Part shown: positions 15,431 to 22,491 of the stretch, piece after piece
How positions within the stretch are numbered: position 1 is the first letter of the stretch
Layout of the letters: the number at the start of each line of letters is the position of its first letter
IMG/VR virus record: IMGVR_UViG_3300025770_000087
Location: 1-25,361 of that record
From: a virus
DNA length: 25,361 bases
Direction: 5' to 3' (one strand)
Notes under the pieces: generated by a model
The model's database searches: none
What the model was told of the DNA's origin: nothing
Seen by the model: only the letters and a program-made list of their open reading frames with translations
Translations under genes and position numbers: made by a program

Positions 15431-16107
15431 ACCATATTTAGGGTTTTATTATGTTCATGATATTTTTGTATGGTATCATGTAAAGGTTTAACATAGTCTA
15501 TTGTGTTGCCAGTGAACACCTGACATGGCATTCCGTCTTCATTAGAAACAATTATATTAAATTTCTTAATTTCTGTTCCTGTTCTTTCTTGCCACATCAA
15601 TGCATATGCTGTTCCTTGAAGAAAATAGTTCTGAATGTCTGCTTCATACTTTTCTCTTGTGCTTCCCTTGAAATCTATAATTGACAATTCGCCATTATAT
15701 TCTGCAACACAATCTACTCTCCCTGCAAGTCCCAAAGTTTTACTCCATAGTGGCACTTCAAGTGCATGGATATTGCCTATTTCGTCCAATTTTGATTTCA
15801 TTTGCATAAACAAACTAGCAACCACTGGAGGTTTTGACATCAAGTTGATGCTCTTGTTGTTTAGATAATCTTCAATGGTTTCGTGAAGAATGTTGCCTCT
15901 GTTGAGAACCCTTCTTGATTCTTTTGGATTCTTTTTTCTCCACTCTTTGAAGAACTGGCTTTTTTCCCAACCCACCACAGTAGTAACACTAGGGTATGTA
16001 CCAGATGGCGTTTCATAGTGCCTAGTGCCATTTGCGTTGGTTGTTGCGGGGATATCTAGAAAATCAATTCCAGCCTCATTATGTTCAAACACTTTCTGCA
16101 TATTCAT
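15427..16107 (-). CDS. PD-(D/E)XK exonuclease, RecB/MGME1-like
   Basis: 226 residues with AAGGAG seven bases before the ATG. The signature is complete: RGNILHE (70-76, the His/Glu helix), Glu117 on a strand, GRVD (129-132), IIDFKGS (143-149, with Asp145 and Lys147), and QGTAY (164-168, the QxxxY motif). This set defines the RecB/Cas4/MGME1 class of single-strand-dependent exonucleases, which is common in cyanophages and marine myophages. It heads a leftward operon with the ligase-like protein, consistent with joint processing of DNA ends. A TATAAATA word 54 bases upstream may drive it late. Confidence 0.85.
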   Translation of the reverse strand: MNMQKVFEHNEAGIDFLDIPATTNANGTRHYETPSGTYPSVTTVVGWEKSQFFKEWRKKNPKESRRVLNRGNILHETIEDYLNNKSINLMSKPPVVASLFMQMKSKLDEIGNIHALEVPLWSKTLGLAGRVDCVAEYNGELSIIDFKGSTREKYEADIQNYFLQGTAYALMWQERTGTEIKKFNIIVSNEDGMPCQVFTGNTIDYVKPLHDTIQKYHEHNKTLNMV

Positions 16108-16169
16108 ATTATAACTCCTTTTTCACATATGTCAATAATATATAGTATAGATTTAGGAGGTATTTATAC
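16108..16169. promoter_or_regulatory. Divergent promoter region with T4-like late word
   Basis: This 62-base gap separates two divergent nuclease genes. On the minus strand TATAAATA (16168-16161, partly over the start of the rightward gene's leader) lies upstream of the exonuclease. AATAATATATAGTATAG is an AT-rich element readable both ways. TTAGGAGGT serves as ribosome binding site for the rightward gene. Confidence 0.5.
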
Positions 16170-17180
16170 ATGGCACATCTAAACAGCAAAACTACCGATG
16201 GCACATTATCATTTGAGAAGTATGTTTCAAAGAATCCAAAGTGGCATTCTAGTATGGAATTTATAGTAGAGAATGGAGTGACCGAAGCACCAATAGTAGA
16301 AATAAAAGAAAACAGACCATTTGAAACAAAATTAACTGTGAAGCAGGGTGATAAATTATACATTCCAAGCAAATCATATAAGACAATAAACAACAACAAA
16401 AGGTTTACAAAGGTTAGGCTTATAAGTGGAGGCGTTGGATATTTAGAATTAAGGTTTATACGAAAACCCAGCAATGCAGATGTGATGAAAACAGAACTGA
16501 GAGCAATACGAGATTTAGATGATGCAATAAAAAGTGCAGATGCGCCAATAACAATAGTAGTAAATAAAACTGGCGCAAAACGAAAAAAATTTACAGTTAA
16601 AGATATTGTGGGAGCAAGAAAGATAGGAGGTACACCAAAAGCCGACCTTGCATTGTTTAACAGTAAGGGCAATCCTGTGTTTTGGATATCTCACAAAAAA
16701 GCAGGGGATGCATCTGCATTCCAACAATATTCTGGTATATCTGCACAGTCTGGTGCATCAATATATCAACACACAGAATGTCAAAACTTTATGAAAAGTG
16801 TTTCACAGTTTATTGAAGACGATAAATTATCCGTACCTCTGTGGAGCGAAATAAAAGACACCACATTGAGAAGGATGGCAATATATGGACCAGATGTGGT
16901 GTCTGGAATTAAGTTCGGACAAAACAATGTTCAATTGATTGGTCAGGGTGACCCAGTTCTTAAACCCATTAACGAGGATGTATTCACTCTGAGTTTTTCT
17001 TCTCATGTTGCAACAAATGAAGATATTTCTGGTTTAGGTGGGGACTATGAACCTGTGTTTGTTGCTACCTATCGTGCAGGCAGAGGATTCTCTGTCGGTG
17101 GTGAAACATATAAGGGAGCAAGGTTAGGTATTGCTCCCTATGCTATGGTTAAAAATAGAAAAGGTATACGAAAAGTATAG
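16170..17180 (+). CDS. Restriction-like (PD-(D/E)XK-type) nuclease family protein
   Basis: 336 residues with a strong TTAGGAGGT before the ATG. Residues about 105-200 hold a plausible restriction-endonuclease core: Glu109 on a helix, then TPKADLALFNSKGNPVFWIS (155-174) with Asp159, and WISHKKAGDASAFQQYSG, where Lys176 sits two residues after Ser174. The TPKAD...WISHK pattern is, as I recall, widespread in unannotated marine phage proteins. C-terminal residues 260-336 form a separate domain. It is the only rightward gene between two leftward groups and faces the exonuclease gene. DNA cleavage is inferred from the motif; the target is unknown. Confidence 0.6.
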   Translation: MAHLNSKTTDGTLSFEKYVSKNPKWHSSMEFIVENGVTEAPIVEIKENRPFETKLTVKQGDKLYIPSKSYKTINNNKRFTKVRLISGGVGYLELRFIRKPSNADVMKTELRAIRDLDDAIKSADAPITIVVNKTGAKRKKFTVKDIVGARKIGGTPKADLALFNSKGNPVFWISHKKAGDASAFQQYSGISAQSGASIYQHTECQNFMKSVSQFIEDDKLSVPLWSEIKDTTLRRMAIYGPDVVSGIKFGQNNVQLIGQGDPVLKPINEDVFTLSFSSHVATNEDISGLGGDYEPVFVATYRAGRGFSVGGETYKGARLGIAPYAMVKNRKGIRKV

Positions 17181-17192
17181 ATTAATTGTGAG

Positions 17193-17882
17193 TCAGACAG
17201 AAGGTCTTCCAAACTTCTTCCCAACAGGGTCAGATGAGATGCCAGTTTGCGTTGCTGAATCGTCGCGTCGTTGTTTAATTTGTTCCTTACCAAGTCCTAA
17301 TTTCTTTTGGTGTCCAAAAAATTCACGAAATGCTCTCATACCTGCTTCTTTTCGTGCGTCATATGAAGCATGAACTGGAACTGGTTTTTGAACTGGTTTT
17401 TTCGTCTTATCTTTACCACCCAATGCATTGCCAATCGCACCACCTGCAACACCACCTATGATACCACCTGCAACAGTTCCAACAGGACCTAAAGCACTAC
17501 CCAAAGCACCACCTGCAAGACTACCTGCAACACCACCTGCAATTTCACCCTTAACGCCTTCAGTTTCTAATTCTGCTTTTGGTTTTAATTTGTTGCCAAC
17601 TTTCTTGACGCCCTTCTTGGCCACCTCGACGCCCTTCTTGGCCACGCCTGTGGCAACATCTGTGGCAACATCTGTGGCAACACCACGAACAACTTCTTTC
17701 CCGGTTGCTTTCAATGCAGGTCCAGCCACGGCTTTCAATGTTGAAAAAGCGGGCGCAACCAACTCATCAACTTGTTGAACTTGTTTCATAGGGTTGAAAT
17801 GAGAACTTCTAAAGTCCTGCATTGGTTTGTTATCGTTTTGAGCAGTTTGAGCCCAATTTATAAAATCGTTTTTGTTAAACAT
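17193..17882 (-). CDS. Glycine-zipper protein with Ala/Val repeat
   Basis: 229 residues from the ATG at 17882, which has AAAGGAA just upstream; an earlier non-ATG start inside the preceding gene is unlikely. The N-terminus MFNKNDFINWAQ is amphipathic. QQVDE (36-40) and ETEG (106-109) are possible prohead-protease sites. Residues 64-96 carry VATDVATDVATG and two KKGVxVAKKG units, from 12-bp and 18-bp DNA repeats. Residues 114-156 form a long glycine zipper (GALGSALGPVGTVAGG, GGVAGGAIGNALGG), a class known for membrane insertion and helix packing. The tail is basic. A shared 49-base block links it to the gene at 19402. A packaged, membrane-entering peptide is inferred. Confidence 0.75.
   Translation of the reverse strand: MFNKNDFINWAQTAQNDNKPMQDFRSSHFNPMKQVQQVDELVAPAFSTLKAVAGPALKATGKEVVRGVATDVATDVATGVAKKGVEVAKKGVKKVGNKLKPKAELETEGVKGEIAGGVAGSLAGGALGSALGPVGTVAGGIIGGVAGGAIGNALGGKDKTKKPVQKPVPVHASYDARKEAGMRAFREFFGHQKKLGLGKEQIKQRRDDSATQTGISSDPVGKKFGRPSV
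17465..17513 (-). repeat. 49-bp glycine-zipper repeat, copy 1
   Basis: This block is identical, base for base, to 19458-19506, encoding GALGSALGPVGTVAG in two different proteins. Such identity, without silent changes, points to recent duplication or gene conversion. Confidence 0.9.
17607..17645 (-). repeat. Tandem 18-bp repeat, 21-bp period
   Basis: GACGCCCTTCTTGGCCAC occurs at 17607-17624 and 17628-17645, encoding KKGV-AKKGV units. A GTGGCAACATCT repeat (period 12, about three units) lies immediately beyond, to about 17683, encoding the VATD units. Confidence 0.85.
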
Positions 17883-17892
17883 ATGAATTCCT

Positions 17893-18603
17893 TTACTTGT
17901 CGTCCCAAGTTTTCTTTTTCTTTCCAATCCCAGTTACTGCGGCGCCTGCATCACCGAGTGCATATCCCAAAAGACCCCCAACAACCATACCAGCAGGACC
18001 TCCAAGACTACCCAATGCCGCACCTGCGGCAGCACCTTTCGCACCTTCTCTGACAGAAATACCAATTCTACTAACACCTTCTGCAACTCCACTGCCTGGA
18101 TTGTCCTTCTGGTACTGTTCTAAATCTTTTTTATCAATGGTCTTAACTTTACCTTTTGAGTCATGTACCAACACTTCTGTCTTTTTGTCTTTTAGTTGTC
18201 TTGGAGGAGTTGCAACTTCAGGGGCTTCATCTAAAGATGCACCATCGTGTTCAACATGGTCATAAGTATCCCAAGGTCCAGATTTCTTTTCATCTTTAGG
18301 TTTCTTTGGATTAGAACCGGCACTTTCTCGTTCTCTTTGCGCTTTTATTTTTTTTGCTTTATGCTCTCTATCCACCTGCATTTGCTTAAATGCGGATTCG
18401 TCTACCTTATCAGTCCACCCACCAAATGCTTTACCACTCGAAAGATGTTCTGTTGCTTTTGCGACTATATCATTAAGTTCTTTATTGTTATCTTCCATTG
18501 GTACACCTTTTTGTTTTTTTCTATCGAATGGTCGTGGACCTGGGAGTCCACTCAGAGGTTCTTCTAGATTACCTTGCTGTTCTTGCATATAGTATGTATA
18601 CAT
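17893..18603 (-). CDS. Glycine-zipper protein with charged N-terminal region
   Basis: 236 residues; GGAG lies seven bases before the ATG. The first 170 residues are highly charged and probably extended. GASLDEAPEV (121-130) contains an LDE site followed by Ala, fitting a prohead-protease cut. GVAEGVSRIG (172-181) precedes the hydrophobic glycine zipper at about 187-222 (GAAAGAALGSLGGPAGMVVG, then GLLGYALGDAGAA). The tail is KKKKTWDDK. Its layout, with a charged leader, possible cut, glycine zipper and Lys-rich end, parallels the 229- and 133-residue proteins. Its stop lies ten bases before the next start. Confidence 0.75.
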   Translation of the reverse strand: MYTYYMQEQQGNLEEPLSGLPGPRPFDRKKQKGVPMEDNNKELNDIVAKATEHLSSGKAFGGWTDKVDESAFKQMQVDREHKAKKIKAQRERESAGSNPKKPKDEKKSGPWDTYDHVEHDGASLDEAPEVATPPRQLKDKKTEVLVHDSKGKVKTIDKKDLEQYQKDNPGSGVAEGVSRIGISVREGAKGAAAGAALGSLGGPAGMVVGGLLGYALGDAGAAVTGIGKKKKTWDDK

Positions 18604-18668
18604 TTAGGAACTCCATGCATCTTAACTAATGCGGTTATATATATAATATAACAAGGAGATTTCATCAT
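18604..18668. promoter_or_regulatory. Divergent AT-rich promoter region
   Basis: TATATATAATA at 18638-18648 lies in a nearly palindromic AT run (18635-18651) between divergent genes. The same 11-mer occurs at 20176-20186 in another divergent gap of similar length. AAGGAG at 18653-18658 serves the rightward gene. Confidence 0.5.
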
Positions 18669-18935
18669 ATGGCTTTACCACAATATAATTCTATGCAAGA
18701 ACTGAACACTGGAAACGGTGGAAATAATACTGGACGATGGAAAGGTTTCATGCAATCAAATGGTGCAGGTGCAACTGCCAGTATTAGTATTACTACATTT
18801 AATGGTGAAGGTTTAACCTTTGATAATGTTAAAGCAGATACGGTGTATCCAATTGCCTTTAGGTCTACCTATGCAGTAGGATGTACCGCTGCAAATGGAG
18901 CAACTAATCCAATTACATTTTATGGTATGAATTAA
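18669..18935 (+). CDS. Small beta-rich hypothetical protein
   Basis: 88 residues. The sequence is rich in Gly, Asn, Ala and Thr, and alternates like a small beta-sandwich (SISITTFNGEGLTF, TVYPIAFRSTYAVG). MALPQYNSMQELNTGNGG opens it. There is no signal peptide. Its own promoter-like element and ribosome binding site sit upstream. It is the lone rightward gene in a leftward stretch and its stop overlaps that of the convergent 64-residue gene by four bases. A minor virion or decoration protein is possible, but I do not recognise a family. Confidence 0.65.
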   Translation: MALPQYNSMQELNTGNGGNNTGRWKGFMQSNGAGATASISITTFNGEGLTFDNVKADTVYPIAFRSTYAVGCTAANGATNPITFYGMN

Positions 18936-19126
18936 AAACCCTTCGCACCACTTACCCAATTAATATATTGTTCGGTTGCTTCTGGATTTGATTCAAAAGA
19001 ATCCCATCCAGAATTTTGTGATTCATTAAGTTTATTCCACCTTCGGGTGGACTTTGATTCTTCTGCCACAATATCTTCATATCGTTCTCGGTCTACTGAT
19101 TCTAAATATTGCTTAAATGATTTCAT
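18932..19126 (-). CDS. Small MKSFKQYLES protein
   Basis: 64 residues starting MKSFKQYLESVDRERYEDIV, a capsid-targeting-like N-terminus. The remainder is charged and Trp/Ser/Asn-rich (WNKLNESQNSGWDSF) with no recognised domain. The ATG overlaps the stop of the preceding small gene (ATGA). Removing the first 9-20 residues would leave a peptide of about 45-55 residues. An internal head peptide is inferred. Confidence 0.7.
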   Translation of the reverse strand: MKSFKQYLESVDRERYEDIVAEESKSTRRWNKLNESQNSGWDSFESNPEATEQYINWVSGAKGF

Positions 19127-19332
19127 TGTGCTTTAGCAAGGTGTTCTGGCTTTCTGCCGTCTTTACCCACTCTCCACTTTCTTTGTTGTGCATCATATTT
19201 TGCTTTCGGAAATGGTGGCCACTTCTCGTTATCTTTCATCGAGGCATTATAGGTTGCACTAAATGATTGGTCTTCAAAGTCTACAGCCGGTTCTACTGCT
19301 TCTATATTTAAATATTGCTTGAATGACTTCAT
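19123..19332 (-). CDS. Small MKSFKQYLNIE protein, possibly leaderless
   Basis: 69 residues from the ATG at 19332; an upstream GTG would lie inside a terminator stem. The protein starts MKSFKQYLNIEAVEPAVDFE, where NIE followed by Ala is a good prohead-protease site. The C-terminal half (WPPFPKAKYDAQQRKWRVGK) is basic and aromatic. There is no ribosome binding site; instead TATAAATA ends seven bases before the ATG. Confidence 0.7.
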   Translation of the reverse strand: MKSFKQYLNIEAVEPAVDFEDQSFSATYNASMKDNEKWPPFPKAKYDAQQRKWRVGKDGRKPEHLAKAQ

Positions 19333-19339
19333 GTAAATA

Positions 19340-19347
19340 TATTTATA
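19340..19347 (-). promoter_or_regulatory. T4-like late promoter TATAAATA next to a start codon
   Basis: On the minus strand this is an exact T4 late -10 word, directly after a terminator and seven bases before the ATG at 19332. If used with T4 spacing, transcription would begin one or two bases before the ATG. Confidence 0.45.
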
Positions 19348-19352
19348 TAAAA

Positions 19353-19377
19353 AAACAACCACACTAGGTGGTTGTTT
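19353..19377 (-). terminator. Bidirectional intrinsic terminator
   Basis: A perfect 10-bp stem (AAACAACCAC with GTGGTTGTTT) encloses a 5-base loop, with T-runs on both sides. It ends the leftward 133-residue gene and separates it from the MKSFKQY pair. Confidence 0.85.
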
Positions 19378-19401
19378 CTTTTTACTGTTTTATTGTTATA
19401 C

Positions 19402-19803
19402 TTATGCAGGTTGTTTCTTTTTGTTCCCTGCTTGTTGTATTTTGTGTCCTAGATATGCACCTGCAACAGTTCCAACAGGACCTAAAGCACTACCCAAAGC
19501 ACCACCCGCAACACCACCCATAACACCTTCAGTAACACCGAAGTATTCATTTACAGCAAGACATGTTGCATTCAGTTCCATGATTGCATTTGTAATGTCA
19601 TCGTCATCTGTGTCTTCGTTCAGTTCACCACCAAAATATGATTCAAGAAAAGAAACTACTAATGCTTCTTCAAGTTCTTGTGTGTCTATTTCTGTTGATT
19701 CTTCAACTTCAACTTCTTCCTTGCCTTCGTAAAGGCTTCGTTGATTGCTGTTGAGTACATTGTGAATGCTTGCTAAATGTCGTCTAAATTCGTTTGTGTT
19801 CAT
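19402..19803 (-). CDS. Glycine-zipper protein with acidic leader
   Basis: 133 residues with AGGAG seven bases before the ATG. The start MNTNEFRRHLASIHNVL is an amphipathic helix. Then come an acidic stretch (about 27-72), SLYEG (23-27), and VTEG (90-93) immediately before GVMGGVAGG. Residues 93-119 are a glycine zipper sharing 49 identical bases with the 229-residue gene. The end is basic (KKKQPA). Cutting after VTE would release a peptide of about 41 residues with a hydrophobic zipper and basic tail. Family recognition is limited to that shared module; delivery into a host membrane is inferred. Confidence 0.75.
   Translation of the reverse strand: MNTNEFRRHLASIHNVLNSNQRSLYEGKEEVEVEESTEIDTQELEEALVVSFLESYFGGELNEDTDDDDITNAIMELNATCLAVNEYFGVTEGVMGGVAGGALGSALGPVGTVAGAYLGHKIQQAGNKKKQPA
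19458..19506 (-). repeat. 49-bp glycine-zipper repeat, copy 2
   Basis: Identical to 17465-17513. The flanks diverge at once outside the zipper-coding region. Confidence 0.9.
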
Positions 19804-19848
19804 ATGAAACTCCTATGGTTTGTTTACTTATGTATAATATGGTATATT

Positions 19849-20148
19849 TCAACCTTTCCATCTCCTGCCGGTTCTATTAGTGGATTTGTCTAATCCTTCA
19901 TGGTATTTCTTTGGTATATTATTTTTGATTCTCCCCATCATTTCCGACCATTGACCACCTGTTTTCTTGTCGGGTGTTAAATTCGTATCAGAACCAAGAC
20001 CTGGCGTCACACCAGCCCAAGACTTTGTGACTTCCTTTTTGCCACATTCTGGGCAAGGTTCTTTTGTTGGTTTCATGTCATCGTCCATCATTTGAACGGA
20101 TTCAAACAGGTGTTCACAAGCATTACATCGATAATCGTATGTTGGCAT
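19849..20148 (-). CDS. FmdB-type zinc-ribbon protein
   Basis: 99 residues. MPTYDYRCNACEH opens a classic FmdB/CxxC zinc ribbon with Cys8, Cys11, Cys32 and Cys35 (CPECGKK). The rest is flexible and basic (GRIKNNIPKKYHEGL, TNRTGRRWKG). The family occurs in bacteria as a putative regulatory protein and is common in phages. Its precise role is unknown. FESVQMMDDD (15-24) between the Cys pairs resembles the ESVQLDE linker and shares the bases GAACGGATTC with it. It is first in a leftward group, with a promoter-like palindrome upstream. Confidence 0.8.
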   Translation of the reverse strand: MPTYDYRCNACEHLFESVQMMDDDMKPTKEPCPECGKKEVTKSWAGVTPGLGSDTNLTPDKKTGGQWSEMMGRIKNNIPKKYHEGLDKSTNRTGRRWKG

Positions 20149-20217
20149 AATATATTTCCTTTATGTTCATATTATTATATATAATAAGTAAAAGTTATTT
20201 TAATAAAGAGGAATACT
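20149..20217. promoter_or_regulatory. Divergent AT-palindrome promoter region
   Basis: ATTATTATATATAATAA (20171-20187) is nearly a perfect palindrome holding TATATATAATA on both strands. It is placed 31-47 bases before the rightward start and 23-39 bases before the leftward one. AAAGGA serves the leftward gene and AGAGGA the rightward gene. Confidence 0.5.
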
Positions 20218-21021
20218 ATGCAACCAAAACAATTTAGAAATCTTATAGAATCTGCCAGAAGTATTGTTAATCCTATGGTGGAGAACGGTGACCATGACTG
20301 TAAGGGTAAACATGACCATGAAAATGAAGACAGTGTACATCATGAGATTAAACACAAGGGAAAGACTTGTAAACAAGCACATCCCGGCATGGAACACGAA
20401 GAATGGGAAATGTCACAGAATGAAGGTCATGATGATGTTGAAGGCGTTGAACTAGATGAATATTCATCAACAAGTGATGCAGGACAGAAACAAGCGAAAT
20501 GGGCGATGCAGGTTAAACCAAGTACAATTAAAAAACATACTCCCAAGACAAATAAACAAGCGAAGTTACTTAGAAAGGTTTCTAGAAACCTGGAAAGACA
20601 AGATAAATTATATGCATCAACCGAATATGAACTACAAGACTCGACAAAGGAAAGTCTTGCTCGTTTTATAGGTGAAAAGATTGAAAGAGGCGAGGATGGA
20701 ATAAAGAGGCTTAAAGGAGCATTCCCATCACAAGGTTCGTTTCATGGTATGTCACAAAAAGGACAGGATGCCGTAAAGGCAAGACGAGAGAAAGAAGCCA
20801 AGAGCAAACCAAAGCAACAGAACAATTCAGTAGAATATGATGGTGATGGTATTCAAGAAGTATCGTCTTCCTCAAGACGGGATGTAGGTAAATTAGTGTC
20901 ACGGAGTATGCCTACCCTTCTCAAAGGCCTCGGAGGACCAAAAGTTAAACCCATTGCACCATCGATTGGTTCAAAACTCCGAAAAGCAAAGCCTATAAAC
21001 AAACCAATCCCTAAATTATGA
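20218..21021 (+). CDS. His/Asp-rich putative cargo protein with VELDE site
   Basis: 267 residues. The start MQPKQFRNLIESARSIV includes LIE followed by Ser, a possible processing site. Residues 24-62 are unusually rich in His, Asp, Glu and Cys (HDCKGKHDHENE, HHEIKHKGKTC), suggesting metal binding. GVELDEYSS (76-84) repeats the linker motif seen in the polyprotein. The remainder is basic, ending in a Lys/Pro-rich tail (KAKPINKPIPKL) and probably binds nucleic acid or is unfolded. It heads the rightward operon and overlaps the ParB-like gene (ATGA). No known family is recognised. Confidence 0.7.
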   Translation: MQPKQFRNLIESARSIVNPMVENGDHDCKGKHDHENEDSVHHEIKHKGKTCKQAHPGMEHEEWEMSQNEGHDDVEGVELDEYSSTSDAGQKQAKWAMQVKPSTIKKHTPKTNKQAKLLRKVSRNLERQDKLYASTEYELQDSTKESLARFIGEKIERGEDGIKRLKGAFPSQGSFHGMSQKGQDAVKARREKEAKSKPKQQNNSVEYDGDGIQEVSSSSRRDVGKLVSRSMPTLLKGLGGPKVKPIAPSIGSKLRKAKPINKPIPKL

Positions 21022-21824
21022 AATCCTTCAAGCAATATATTATTCCAGAAGCAATGAATCCTGTGGAAACTAAACCATCAGAATTCCCAAACCCATTACA
21101 AGGTACACTTAAAAAAGTGTTTCAGTATAAGGGTAAGCATGATGGTGATACCACAGATGATATAGTTAAAGTTAAAGCAAAACAATTTGATGCAAACAAA
21201 TTAAAACCAACACAACAAGATGTATACTTAGGTAAATCATTAGGAATGGCAATCAACGGTGTAAAGGGTGGTGACTTGGGTGCTGTAGTATCTAAAGACG
21301 GTCATGTTCTTGACGGTCATCATAGATGGGCAGCGACCAACCTTAATGTAGACCCTACAAAAAAACCAATGAACAAACCACCACCAAGAATTTCTACAGA
21401 GTCAGTAAAGGTTGGAGGTGTGCAAGCAGATTTGAATATTGGTGACCTTGTTCCTGTGATGAGAGGTATTGGTGATTCAATGAATAACAAAAGACGAGGC
21501 GCACCAGAGGGTAACGATAAGAACATATTCCAATCAGATACTAGTGATGCAATGGATGCAATCAATCATGGCAAACATATGAACCCTAAGTTTTATAATA
21601 AAGACAAAGCACAACAGTGGTTAAAAGGTATTGGTGGAAAGAAGGAACTTAACAAGAGATTGGATTGGATGAGGCAAAAACATCCACCGGCCGGTTCACC
21701 ATCAAGGAAAAATATGCCAGTCATAGACAACGACAAAGGTCAAGTCGGACAAGCATCAGGATTGTTGAATCGTGGTAACATAGATGTTCGTAAACCATAC
21801 GCAAAAGTACAACAACAGAAATGA
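21018..21824 (+). CDS. ParB-like nuclease-fold protein with MKSFKQY N-terminus
   Basis: 268 residues starting MKSFKQYIIPEAMNP; IPE followed by Ala is a fair prohead-protease site. Residues about 50-115 carry the ParB/Srx fold core: Gln/Val/Tyr strand, GMAINGVKGGDLGAVVSKDG, then VLDGHHRWAA (97-106) with the conserved DGHHR. ParB-family proteins bind DNA and, in several phage and plasmid members, act as NTP-dependent clamps or nucleases. The C-terminal half is Lys/Asn/Pro-rich. The gene overlaps both neighbours by four bases. A DNA-acting protein delivered with the genome is inferred from the N-terminus. Confidence 0.75.
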   Translation: MKSFKQYIIPEAMNPVETKPSEFPNPLQGTLKKVFQYKGKHDGDTTDDIVKVKAKQFDANKLKPTQQDVYLGKSLGMAINGVKGGDLGAVVSKDGHVLDGHHRWAATNLNVDPTKKPMNKPPPRISTESVKVGGVQADLNIGDLVPVMRGIGDSMNNKRRGAPEGNDKNIFQSDTSDAMDAINHGKHMNPKFYNKDKAQQWLKGIGGKKELNKRLDWMRQKHPPAGSPSRKNMPVIDNDKGQVGQASGLLNRGNIDVRKPYAKVQQQK

Positions 21825-22150
21825 AACTAGATTGGAATAAAATAGTATCAAATGCAGTGACCGTATTGGTCGCGAGTGTGTTCATGGGTGCCGCATTACA
21901 ATTGTGGAATGGTGTACAGACGATTGATTCACGAATCGATGCGAACCTCACAGACATCAAAGCCACGCAAAGTGTACTCGCACCGAAGGTAGACAAGATA
22001 GAAGAAAGACTTGCAGAGATACTGGTACACCTCGACCACGGTGATGAAATAATTAATTTCGAGAAGTCTACAAAGGGTTCACTTGAATTGATTGACGATG
22101 AGTATAGCAATCAACAGATGATGCAACAAAACCAGAGGACACCAAGATAA
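21821..22150 (+). CDS. Membrane-anchored coiled-coil protein
   Basis: 109 residues. A hydrophobic segment (about 8-29, AVTVLVASVFMGAALQLW) follows a short basic start, then a coiled coil runs to about residue 72 (TIDSRIDANLTDIKATQS, KVDKIEERLAEIL). The C-terminus is Gln/Asn-rich. This topology (N-terminal anchor, periplasmic or cytoplasmic coiled coil) fits an inner-membrane spanin subunit or holin partner, but no lipoprotein partner is adjacent. The start overlaps the ParB-like stop. Confidence 0.7.
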   Translation: MKLDWNKIVSNAVTVLVASVFMGAALQLWNGVQTIDSRIDANLTDIKATQSVLAPKVDKIEERLAEILVHLDHGDEIINFEKSTKGSLELIDDEYSNQQMMQQNQRTPR

Positions 22151-22491
22151 TGTACGAATATAAAGCCAAACTTGTAAGAGTGATTGACGGTGATACGATA
22201 GACTGTGTTATTGACTTGGGTTTCAATGTACGACTCAAAGAGAGAATACGATTCAAGGGTATTGATACACCCGAAACTCGTACCAGAGATTTAGAAGAAA
22301 AGAAACTAGGAATTGCTGCCAAAGAGAGAGTACAGGAAGCATTTCGACACTCGGACGACTTCACCATCATCACAGAGATAGATAAGAAGGGTAAGTACGG
22401 TAGGATACTTGGAACGATTATGTTGCCAGACCGTAAGATATCCCTCAACCAAATGTTACTAAACGAAGGGCACGCAAAGGTATACACATGA
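22150..22491 (+). CDS. Thermonuclease (SNase) family nuclease
   Basis: 113 residues, shorter than the 149 of mature staphylococcal nuclease but keeping the full OB-fold core. All catalytic positions can be matched: Asp13/Asp15 in VIDGDT, Arg34, Asp39, Thr40 and Glu42 in RFKGIDTPE, and Arg85 in KYGR. The family cleaves single- and double-stranded DNA and RNA with calcium. There is no signal peptide, so it would act in the host cytoplasm or arrive with the virion; degradation of host nucleic acid is likely. It overlaps both neighbours (TAATG and ATGA), so all three are probably co-translated. Confidence 0.9.
   Translation: MYEYKAKLVRVIDGDTIDCVIDLGFNVRLKERIRFKGIDTPETRTRDLEEKKLGIAAKERVQEAFRHSDDFTIITEIDKKGKYGRILGTIMLPDRKISLNQMLLNEGHAKVYT

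Noticed and set aside
16109-16672. Minus-strand open frame of 187 codons
   Set aside because: It is antisense to the restriction-like nuclease gene, which has a strong ribosome binding site and a recognisable core.
17883-17927. Extension of the 229-residue glycine-zipper protein upstream to 17927
   Set aside because: It would overlap the preceding gene and lacks a ribosome binding site, whereas the ATG at 17882 has AAAGGAA.
17193-19803. Double-glycine leader bacteriocins
   Set aside because: The GG pairs lie inside glycine zippers, there is no leader consensus of the L(S)xxEL..GG type, and no peptidase-transporter gene is nearby.
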